A DNA stretch of 64,000 bases from Lachnospiraceae bacterium (GTDB lineage: Bacteria > Bacillota > Clostridia > Lachnospirales > Lachnospiraceae). Shown here piece by piece: positions 57,217 to 64,000 of this stretch (position 1 is its first letter; every line of letters begins with the position of its first letter). Where the stretch lies: the NCBI GenBank assembly GCA_017470985.1, contig JAFUXA010000002.1, positions 62,001-126,000 of the forward strand, given 5' to 3'. The notes below the pieces were generated by a model that was not told the origin of the DNA, made no database searches, and saw nothing but the letters and a program-made list of their open reading frames with translations. A program made the position numbers and the translations under genes.

Positions 57217-58404
57217 ATGAAAGAGAAGAACATCAAGAACGTCTCTTATGCTATTGCTGCTGGCCTTATGATTGGTAGTACAGGATTTACAGCTATGGCA
57301 GCACCTATAGCAGGCGTTGTGGCTATGACATCAACAGATGCTCAGACCGTATCTTCAAGTTCATATACAACTTTATCGGGGGTACAGCTTACTGTTTCCA
57401 ATATTTTGTCAGATGCTTCTGCACAGGCAAATGGAACAGCAGCAGGAACAAGCGCAAATGGTAATTCGGCAGTTGCCAGTGGACAATCTGAATATGCAAA
57501 TATAGCAATTGCTCAGGTTAATGATTATGTAAATATTAGAAGTACAGCCAGCGAAGATGGAGAAGTAGTTGGCAAATTATATGATAAATCAGCTGCTACA
57601 GTACATTCTACAGAGAACGGCTGGTATAATATCACATCTGGTAATTGTACAGGATATGTAAAATGTGAATATGTAGTTGTAGGTGATGAGGAACTTGCCA
57701 AGTCAGTATCTACAAGACTTGCCAAGGTAAAGACTCAGACATTATATGTCAGAGAGGAAGCTACAACAGATTCTAGTATTATTGGAATGGTGCCAGAGGA
57801 TGATGATTTGGTTGTAACTGATGAGTCAATGGCTTCAACTGGTTGGATACAGGTTTCATATCAGAATGAGACAGGATATGTATCAACAGAATTTGTTACT
57901 TTGTCAACACAGTTTGTAACAGCTGAGTCTAAGGAAGAGGAAGCTGCCAGACTTGCAGCAGAGGAAGCAGAGAGAAAGGCAGCGGCAGCTGCAGCAGCTC
58001 GCAAGAGAGGCTCAGGATCATCAGGCGGCGGTTCATCTTCTAATTATGTAGCTCCATCTGGTGGAGACGGCGGTTCAGTTGTATCATATGCTTCACAATT
58101 TGTTGGTAATCCATATGTATATGGTGGATCAAGTCTTACAAATGGAACTGATTGTTCTGGTTTTGTAATGAGTGTATATTCTGCATACGGTGTAGGCCTT
58201 CCACATTCTTCTAGTGCAATGAGAAGTGTAGGATATGGTGTAAGCACAGGTGAGATGCAGGCTGGAGATATTGTATGTTACAGTGGACATGTAGGAATCT
58301 ACACAGGTAATGGTACTATTGTAAATGCTTTGAATGAGTCAAATGGTATTACATATACAGATGTAAACTACAGCCCAATCTTAGCAGTTAGACGTATTTT
58401 CTAA
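57217..58404 (+). CDS. Secreted SH3-domain NlpC/P60 peptidoglycan endopeptidase
   Basis: The start at 57217 follows GGAGG with 6 bases of spacing. The 395-residue protein has a signal peptide (about 1-31), two SH3b domains (about 100-155 and 175-240), an Ala/Glu/Arg coiled region and Ser/Gly-rich linker (about 240-290), and a C-terminal NlpC/P60 domain with Cys313 in TDCSGF and His358 in GHVGIY. It cuts D-Glu to DAP bonds in stem peptides. SH3b-coiled coil-NlpC/P60 enzymes are typical targets of FtsEX activation, and ftsEX lies 1.7 kb downstream. Confidence 0.93.
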   Translation: MKEKNIKNVSYAIAAGLMIGSTGFTAMAAPIAGVVAMTSTDAQTVSSSSYTTLSGVQLTVSNILSDASAQANGTAAGTSANGNSAVASGQSEYANIAIAQVNDYVNIRSTASEDGEVVGKLYDKSAATVHSTENGWYNITSGNCTGYVKCEYVVVGDEELAKSVSTRLAKVKTQTLYVREEATTDSSIIGMVPEDDDLVVTDESMASTGWIQVSYQNETGYVSTEFVTLSTQFVTAESKEEEAARLAAEEAERKAAAAAAARKRGSGSSGGGSSSNYVAPSGGDGGSVVSYASQFVGNPYVYGGSSLTNGTDCSGFVMSVYSAYGVGLPHSSSAMRSVGYGVSTGEMQAGDIVCYSGHVGIYTGNGTIVNALNESNGITYTDVNYSPILAVRRIF

Positions 58405-58421
58405 TTATAATTGTAAAGTTT

Positions 58422-58454
58422 TAGCCTTCGACTTTTAGTCGGAGGCTATTTTTT
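58422..58454 (+). terminator. Intrinsic terminator
   Basis: TAGCCTTCGAC pairs with GTCGGAGGCTA across a 5-base loop and is followed by six T. Confidence 0.92.
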
Positions 58455-58579
58455 CGCAATTGATAAATTTGAAAAATTTATAACGAAATTATTAAAATTA
58501 TATAAATTGCACAAAAGTGGGACAAAGTACATAATGATATGGAAACTGTGATGCGTGTGCTTGGTTTTTAACTGGGGAG

Positions 58580-58670
58580 TTATCCACAATTTTGAGTCGT
58601 GAAACCCTTGTGAAACGAGTTGTTAACTAAACTATCCACATTATCCACCAAAAAAATGAATTATTCCACA
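58580..58670 (+). other. Cluster of DnaA-box-like motifs
   Basis: TTATCCACA occurs perfectly at 58580-58588, with CTATCCACA at 58632-58640 and TTATCCACC at 58641-58649 each one base off, and a weaker TATTCCACA at 58662-58670, all in the same direction. The surrounding 580-base gap is AT-rich and contains no gene. It is not next to dnaA or dnaN. The rest of the gap (58671-58980) shows only AT-rich sequence with the likely promoter of the CdaR gene. Confidence 0.55.
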
Positions 58671-58987
58671 TGTTTTTGGGGGAGAAAGCAAACACTTGTT
58701 TTGTGATGTTCTAATAAAAAATGTTACATTTTATCTTTTGTGTTGACATTTTTAATGAGAAACAGCAGTGCAAAATCAACCTAAAGTGACAGACAATTTG
58801 CAAATTCTACAAAAATATTACGAAAAAATAACCGAATTATTTAACACACGGCAAAAATAACCAAAAACACAATAGTTTACTCTTCCTTTTTTCGTTATTT
58901 TGTATTACAATGTGCAATAGATATGTGTAAAACTAAGTAAAACTACGTTGATGAATTGTGTAAAATGTATAAATAGGAGGAGTACAC

Positions 58988-60076
58988 ATGATATCAAACC
59001 AGATATTGCAAAATACAATAGACGGATTACACCAGATTTCAAAGATTGAGTTTGCTGTAATGGATAGTGAAGGGGGCGTTCTTGCAACTACGATTTCTGA
59101 TGCAAAGCAGTATAAGGAGGCAGCAGTATCTTTTGCTATGTCCGAGGCTGAGAGTCAGGTGGTTCCAGGATGTCAATTCTTTAAGGTGTATGACGAACAA
59201 CAGTTAGAATTTGTTGTTCTTGCCATTGGAGTTGATGAAGAAGAAACTCAGATGGTGGGTAAGATTGCCACATTCCAGATTCAGGAATTGATGGTTGCTT
59301 ACAAAGAGAGATTTGACAGAGACAACTTTATTAAGAACTTACTTTTAGACAATTTGCTTTTGGTTGACATTTATAATAGAGCCAAGAAGCTTCATATTGA
59401 TGTGGAAGCCAGAAGAGTTGTTATGATTGTGGAGACTGGTTCTAAGAAAGATGGGGACGAAATCGATAGAATCAGAAGCGTCTTCAGCGGCAAGACAAGA
59501 GATTTTGTAACTGCTGTAGATGAGAATAACATCATTGTAGTAAAAGAACTTGCGGAAAATGAAACATTGGCTGATGTTCATAAGATTGCATCAGTTATTT
59601 TGGACACATTCAAAGATAGAAGCAACGAAGTCCGTATTTCATATGGTACAGTTGTAAAAGAGATCAAGGAAGTATCCCGTTCCTATAAGGAAGCAGGACT
59701 TGCTTTGGATGTAGGCAAGATATTTATTGAAGAGAGAAATATTATTGCTTACTCAGAGCTTGGAATTGGTCGTTTGATTTATCAGCTTCCAATACCTCTT
59801 TGTCGTATGTTTATCAAAGAAATATTTGATGGTAAATCATTAGAAGATTTCGATGAGGAGACTTTGGTTACAATCAATAAATTCTTTGAGAACAGTTTGA
59901 ACGTGTCAGAGACATCTAGACAGTTGTATATTCATAGAAATACTTTGGTTTATCGTCTTGATAAGCTGGAGAAGACAACTGGACTTGATTTGAGAGTTTT
60001 CGAGGATGCTATTACATTCAAGATCGCTCTTATGGTTGTCAAGTATATGAAATATATGGAGAATCAGGAATTTTAG
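58988..60076 (+). CDS. CdaR/PucR-family transcriptional regulator
   Basis: The 362-residue protein has an N-terminal sugar-diacid-recognition-like domain (about 4-135), a GGDEF-like middle region (about 140-260) and a C-terminal PucR helix-turn-helix with NVSETSRQLYIHRNTLVYRLDKLE. Such proteins respond to small molecules. Here it stands first in the conserved order before ftsE-ftsX-ctpA-prfB; its ligand is unknown. The start follows AGGAGG with 6-7 bases of spacing. It is 22 bases before ftsE. Confidence 0.85.
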   Translation: MISNQILQNTIDGLHQISKIEFAVMDSEGGVLATTISDAKQYKEAAVSFAMSEAESQVVPGCQFFKVYDEQQLEFVVLAIGVDEEETQMVGKIATFQIQELMVAYKERFDRDNFIKNLLLDNLLLVDIYNRAKKLHIDVEARRVVMIVETGSKKDGDEIDRIRSVFSGKTRDFVTAVDENNIIVVKELAENETLADVHKIASVILDTFKDRSNEVRISYGTVVKEIKEVSRSYKEAGLALDVGKIFIEERNIIAYSELGIGRLIYQLPIPLCRMFIKEIFDGKSLEDFDEETLVTINKFFENSLNVSETSRQLYIHRNTLVYRLDKLEKTTGLDLRVFEDAITFKIALMVVKYMKYMENQEF

Positions 60077-60098
60077 TTAGTTGTAAAGGATTGATAAT

Positions 60099-60782
60099 AT
60101 GATTAAGCTTGAACATGTAAGCAAGTTATACCAGGAAGGTGTACCTGCATTAGATGATGTAAGCATAAATATTGAAAAAGGCGAGTTCGTCTTTATTATG
60201 GGAAAGAGTGGTTCTGGAAAATCCACTTTGATTAAACTTCTGTTAAAGGAGTTGACTCCTACAGAAGGTGAAATATATATATCAGGTAAGAAATTATCGA
60301 AGATTAATCACAAGGCTATTCCAAATTTTCGAAGAAATATTGGCGTAGTATTCCAGAATTTTAGATTGCTTCAGGATAGAAATGTATATGAGAATGTTGC
60401 ATTTGCCATGAAGGTTGTAGAAGCTCCAACAAGGGAAATCAAAAAGAGAGTTCCTTTGATGCTTTCTTTGGTGAATCTGGCTGCCAAGTACAAATCTCTT
60501 CCTAGACAATTGTCAGGTGGAGAGCAGCAGAGGGTTGCTATTGCGAGAGCTTTGGTAAATGAACCGGAGATTCTATTGGCAGATGAACCTACTGGAAATC
60601 TGGATGATACCAATGCTTGGGAGATTATGAGGCTCCTGGAAGAAATCAATGAGCGTGGAACAACTGTAGTAGTTGTAACTCATAATGCAGAGATTGTCAG
60701 AAAGATGAATAAGCGTGTCATCTACATAAAGCGCGGACAGGTCGTAGGCGACGGAAAGTGGGGTGACATCAGTGAGATTTAG
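60099..60782 (+). CDS. ftsE: Cell-division ATP-binding protein FtsE
   Basis: The 227-residue ABC ATPase has Walker A GKSGSGKSTL, signature LSGGEQQRVAIARAL and Walker B ILLADEPTGNLD. With FtsX it forms a membrane complex that activates peptidoglycan hydrolases at the septum or side wall. It overlaps ftsX by 11 bases. Confidence 0.95.
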   Translation: MIKLEHVSKLYQEGVPALDDVSINIEKGEFVFIMGKSGSGKSTLIKLLLKELTPTEGEIYISGKKLSKINHKAIPNFRRNIGVVFQNFRLLQDRNVYENVAFAMKVVEAPTREIKKRVPLMLSLVNLAAKYKSLPRQLSGGEQQRVAIARALVNEPEILLADEPTGNLDDTNAWEIMRLLEEINERGTTVVVVTHNAEIVRKMNKRVIYIKRGQVVGDGKWGDISEI

Positions 60783-61680
60783 TACAATAACATATAATAT
60801 TGGCCAGGGTTTCAAAAATATTTGGCGAAATAAACTTTTCTCTTTGGCATCCATTGCGACAATGACAGCTTGTATTTTCCTATTGGGACTGTTCTATTCC
60901 ATAGGTGCTAACTTTAGTGAGATGGTTCATACTGCTGAGGAGGGTGTTGCTGTAACAGTATTTTTCGATGCAGGAATAACTCAGGAACAGATTGATAATA
61001 TAGGAAATGAAATCAAGAAGCGTGGCGAGGTCCGAGATGTGAAATTTGTTTCTGCTGAGGAAGCATGGGATAGCTTTAAGGTGGAATACTTCAAGGGTAG
61101 AGAAGAGTTGGCAGAGGGCTTTGTAAATGATAATCCACTTGCTAATCAGGCAAATTATGAGATATATCTCAATGATGTATCTATGCAATCTTCTCTGGTG
61201 ACTTATTTAGAATCCTTGGACGGTGTTCGCCAGGTTAATCAGTCAGAGGTAGTAGCTGAGACTTTATCAGATGTTAATAAACTTATAAGCCTGATATTTG
61301 TAAGTTTTATTATTATATTGATTGCGATTGCTATTTTCCTTATTAGCAATACAATTACAACAGGTATTGCAGTTAGAAAAGAAGAGATTGCTATTATGAA
61401 ACTTATCGGTGCCAAGGACAGTTTCGTTAGAGCGCCATTTATAGTAGAGGGAATTGCAATTGGGTTAATCGGATCCATTATCCCACTGGTGATACTTCTG
61501 TTTATGTACAAGTCGGTAATGGTATATGTAACTGAGAAATTTATATTCCTTACAAATTTCCTTACATTTATTCCTGTACATGAGATATTTGAAGTTTTGG
61601 TTCCTTTAGCTTTGATTCTAGGAATCGGAATTGGTTATATAGGAAGTAGAATGACTTTGAAGAAGCATTTGAAGGTATAA
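60772..61680 (+). CDS. ftsX: Cell-division protein FtsX
   Basis: The GTG at 60772 gives MRFSTITYNIGQGFKNI, matching the family start, and follows GGGGTGA; an in-frame GTG at 60763 is an alternative. The 302-residue protein has one membrane segment (about 23-43), an extracellular domain (about 44-165) and three more segments. The external loop contacts wall hydrolases such as the NlpC/P60 enzyme upstream. Stop is followed by a weak hairpin (61697-61721). Confidence 0.92.
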   Translation: MRFSTITYNIGQGFKNIWRNKLFSLASIATMTACIFLLGLFYSIGANFSEMVHTAEEGVAVTVFFDAGITQEQIDNIGNEIKKRGEVRDVKFVSAEEAWDSFKVEYFKGREELAEGFVNDNPLANQANYEIYLNDVSMQSSLVTYLESLDGVRQVNQSEVVAETLSDVNKLISLIFVSFIIILIAIAIFLISNTITTGIAVRKEEIAIMKLIGAKDSFVRAPFIVEGIAIGLIGSIIPLVILLFMYKSVMVYVTEKFIFLTNFLTFIPVHEIFEVLVPLALILGIGIGYIGSRMTLKKHLKV

Positions 61681-61696
61681 TAGATTTAGATAAATA

Positions 61697-61721
61697 ATTC
61701 CCCTGGCAGATGCTAGGGGAA
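61697..61721 (+). terminator. Weak hairpin between ftsX and ctp
   Basis: ATTCCCCT pairs with AGGGGAAT and is followed by AATTTTG. The T run is poor, so it may attenuate rather than end transcription. Confidence 0.5.
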
Positions 61722-61747
61722 TAATTTTGTTTTAGGAAGGTTTGACA

Positions 61748-62953
61748 ATGTACGATAAGAAAACATATAGAAAAGGTGTGTTAAAGGGAGTATTAATTAC
61801 AACTCTGGTTTTTCTTCTGATATTTTGCGGAATTGGAATATTTTATATAAGAAGTTTTGGTAATTCAGGAATTGCCGGGGTTAGCCTAAGCAAGCTGAAA
61901 TATATGGAAGAAATAATCAACAGATATTATTATAAAGATGTGACAGAAGCAGATGAGGCCACAGGTATATACAAGGGATTGATGGCTTCTCTGGACGATA
62001 AATATGCTGATTATTATAATCGGGAAGAGTATGAGAAGCTTATGGAAGAATTAGGCGGAAGCTTTGGCGGAATCGGTGCTACTTTAAGCAAGGATGCTGA
62101 CACTGGGAATGTGGTAATAAAGAGTATCTATGAAGGCTCCCCGGCTGAGAAAGTTGGATTGAAGGCTGGAGATATACTGCTGGCTGCTGACGGAGTCAAT
62201 GCAGTGGATTGCGAGACTTTAGATGAATTTGTATCCAATGTACGTGGTGAAGTTGGAACCGAAGTGAAGCTTCTATACAGCAGAGATGGAGTGGAAGCTA
62301 CAGTTAATGTAGTTAGGGATAATATTGAAATCAAGAGCATCCGATATGAGATGCTTGAAGGAGATATAGGCTATGTCTATATAGCTGATTTCTCGGAAAA
62401 TACAGCAGCTCAGTTCAAAGCTGCCATGGAAGACTTACAGTCCCAGGGAATGAAGGGGGTAATATTTGATTTGAGAACCAATGGCGGTGGCCTTCTTGAT
62501 TCTGTAACTGAGATATTGGATTATCTACTGCCTGAGGGAACTACAGTATATATTGAGGATAAGGATGGCCAGAAGCAGGTGTTTGAATCTGATGCCGAGC
62601 ATTTCGTAGATTTGCCAATGACAGTGTTGACTTCAGAGTATACTGCCAGTGCTTCAGAAATATTTGCAGGAGCTATTAGAGATTACAATTATGGTACACT
62701 GATTGGAACCAAGACATTTGGTAAGGGAATTGTGCAGTCTACTATAACTCTGCCAGATGGAAGTGCCATGAAACTTACAACTGCCAGATATTTCACACCG
62801 AAGGGTGAGTGTATCCATGAGGTGGGAATTGAACCTGATATAAATCTGGAATATGAATTTATGGGCAAAGCCGATGAGGAATATGATGAATTGCTGGATA
62901 ATCAGGTTTTAAAGGCTATAGAAGTGCTGAGAAATGATATAAGTAATAAGTGA
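61748..62953 (+). CDS. S41-family C-terminal processing peptidase
   Basis: The ATG at 61748 follows AGGAAGG with 7 bases of spacing; an in-frame TTG is 6 bases earlier. The 401-residue protein has a membrane anchor (about 12-34), a PDZ domain (about 90-180) and a peptidase core with TASASEIFAGA (catalytic Ser) and KTFGKGIVQ (catalytic Lys). It degrades or matures extracellular proteins, and neighbours suggest wall-related clients. It is 76 bases before prfB. Confidence 0.93.
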   Translation: MYDKKTYRKGVLKGVLITTLVFLLIFCGIGIFYIRSFGNSGIAGVSLSKLKYMEEIINRYYYKDVTEADEATGIYKGLMASLDDKYADYYNREEYEKLMEELGGSFGGIGATLSKDADTGNVVIKSIYEGSPAEKVGLKAGDILLAADGVNAVDCETLDEFVSNVRGEVGTEVKLLYSRDGVEATVNVVRDNIEIKSIRYEMLEGDIGYVYIADFSENTAAQFKAAMEDLQSQGMKGVIFDLRTNGGGLLDSVTEILDYLLPEGTTVYIEDKDGQKQVFESDAEHFVDLPMTVLTSEYTASASEIFAGAIRDYNYGTLIGTKTFGKGIVQSTITLPDGSAMKLTTARYFTPKGECIHEVGIEPDINLEYEFMGKADEEYDELLDNQVLKAIEVLRNDISNK

Positions 62954-63029
62954 TAAATATTTAAAACAATAATTATCTTGAGTGATTAATAATAGGTAAT
63001 AAATAAAAAGTAGAGAAAGAGGTACTGAT

Positions 63030-64000
63030 TTGATTGTAGAATTAGATGGATTTAAAAACAGGGTTCAGGCTTTGGAACAACCTATGCAGGAAGTGAAAGA
63101 GTCGTTGGATTTAAATAATAAGTCTAATCGTATACAAGAGCTGGAACGAGAGATGGAAGCCCCGGATTTCTGGAATGATGCTGCAATATCAACTGCCAAA
63201 ATGAAGGAACTGAAAAGCCTCAAGGATGATGTTGAAATGTATGCCAGATTGGAGGAAGTCTATGATGAGGCATTGGAATACATATCCCTTGCAGAGGAGG
63301 AAGATGACGAAGATTTGGTTCCGGAGATAGAGGAACTATTATTGGAGCTGGAAAATGATTTTGAAGATCTTCGCATGAAGACTCTGCTTTCAGAGGAGTA
63401 TGATGCCAACAATGCTATTGTAACTCTTCATTCCGGCGCTGGCGGAACTGAGGCTTGCGATTGGGTATCTATGCTTTATCGTATGTATACCCGATGGGTA
63501 ACTGCCAAGGGATATACCCTTGAGGAGCTGGACTATCTGGAGGGTGACGAGGCTGGTATTAAGTCTGTAACTTTCCAGGTAAATGGAGAGAATGCATATG
63601 GATATCTCAAGTCTGAAAAGGGTGTTCATCGTCTGGTTAGAATCAGCCCTTTCAATGCGGCTGGTAAGCGCCAGACTTCCTTTGCATCCTGTGATGTTAT
63701 GCCGGAGCTGGATGATAATATAGATATTGTGGTAAATGATGAAGACATTCGAATTGACACATATCGTTCCAGCGGTGCAGGTGGACAGCATATTAATAAG
63801 ACATCTTCAGCTATCCGTATTACTCATTTCCCAACTGGAATTGTGGTTCAGTGTCAGAATGAGAGATCTCAGCATCAGAACAAGGACAAAGCTATGCAGA
63901 TGCTGAAATCCAAATTGTATCTGTTGGAGATGGAGAAACAGCAGCGAGAAGCTCAGGGAATTCGTGGTGAAGTGACAGATATTGGTTGGGGTAATCAGAT
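63030..64000 (+). CDS. prfB: Peptide chain release factor 2 (partial at right edge)
   Basis: An open frame from a TTG at 63030, after AGAGG with 7 bases of spacing, runs off the right edge (over 320 residues visible). It contains [16 protein letters not shown], the GGQ loop [11 protein letters not shown] and [16 protein letters not shown]2 reads UGA and UAA stops. The usual programmed frameshift after about codon 25 is absent: the equivalent place reads SLDLNN without UGA. The C-terminus lies outside the window. Confidence 0.93.
   Translation, partial: MIVELDGFKNRVQALEQPMQEVKESLDLNNKSNRIQELEREMEAPDFWNDAAISTAKMKELKSLKDDVEMYARLEEVYDEALEYISLAEEEDDEDLVPEIEELLLELENDFEDLRMKTLLSEEYDANNAIVTLHSGAGGTEACDWVSMLYRMYTRWVTAKGYTLEELDYLEGDEAGIKSVTFQVNGENAYGYLKSEKGVHRLVRISPFNAAGKRQTSFASCDVMPELDDNIDIVVNDEDIRIDTYRSSGAGGQHINKTSSAIRITHFPTGIVVQCQNERSQHQNKDKAMQMLKSKLYLLEMEKQQREAQGIRGEVTDIGWGNQ

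Noticed and set aside
58405-58987. Replication origin
   Set aside because: DnaA-like boxes are present but there is no dnaA, dnaN or rpmH nearby and no clear AT-rich 13-mer array; kept only as a box cluster.
63100-63130. Programmed frameshift site in prfB
   Set aside because: No in-frame TGA follows a CTT slippery codon; the frame is continuous from the TTG start.

Overview
The window looks like the chromosome of a motile, anaerobic, low-GC Firmicute, most likely a member of the Lachnospiraceae (Butyrivibrio, Pseudobutyrivibrio or Roseburia type). The reasons are family-level: AT-rich codon use, strong GGAGG ribosome binding sites, sigma-A type promoters, a DUF6472-like small protein, HemZ, the CdaR-FtsE-FtsX-CtpA-PrfB order, several chemoreceptors, CheV and a flagellin lysine N-methylase. 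The exact genus cannot be fixed from sequence reading alone. No tRNA, rRNA, CRISPR array, prophage or complete insertion sequence was seen.

Layout. 1-5.0 kb: an AraC-type regulator cut by the window edge, a GH31 glycosidase, a chemoreceptor and a small Xre repressor. 5.1-7.5 kb is accessory: a minus-strand holin-like toxin of the type I toxin-antitoxin kind, an LprI-like lipoprotein, a PPP-family phosphatase, a broken second copy of the LprI 3' end, and five tandem 74-bp units each carrying a 10-bp dyad. 7.5-20.5 kb holds housekeeping genes (RecJ-like DHH protein, a soluble receptor-like protein, hydrolase, methyltransferase, Hsp33, NAD synthetase, L,D-transpeptidase, HisC, small membrane and DnaJ-like proteins). 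20.5-23.1 kb holds signalling proteins (REC-Hpt, GGDEF-PAS).

23.1-30.4 kb is the most interesting region. A consensus-like promoter, a cobalamin riboswitch, a possible 29-codon leader ORF and an intrinsic terminator precede five genes: a membrane-anchored DUF4430 (transcobalamin C-terminal-like) protein, EcfT, a fused double EcfA ATPase, an ECF S component, and a 746-residue sortase-anchored protein that joins a DUF4430-like region to an alpha-barrel repeat region like those of intrinsic factor and transcobalamin. Read together, this is a candidate Gram-positive surface capture and relay system for vitamin B12.

30.5-43 kb: Apt, HAD phosphatase, flagellin methylase, a roughly 440-nt structured leader (possibly c-di-AMP/ydaO-like) ahead of an amidase-PAP2 operon, GuaB, a eukaryotic-type HisA beside DapF, a GNAT protein, a divergent MATE/TetR pair with an operator-like palindrome in the promoter spacer, and CheV. 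43-52.3 kb: MltG, RelA/SpoT, a metallo-beta-lactamase fold hydrolase, HemZ, HisS and AspS, tightly packed except for a 323-nt nested inverted-repeat element between hisS and aspS. 52.5-64 kb: chemoreceptor, flavin reductase, degenerate GGDEF-EAL protein, SH3-NlpC/P60 hydrolase with a perfect consensus promoter, a DnaA-box cluster, then CdaR-FtsE-FtsX-CtpA-PrfB, which ties cell-wall cleavage to division. PrfB is cut by the right edge and lacks the usual programmed frameshift.
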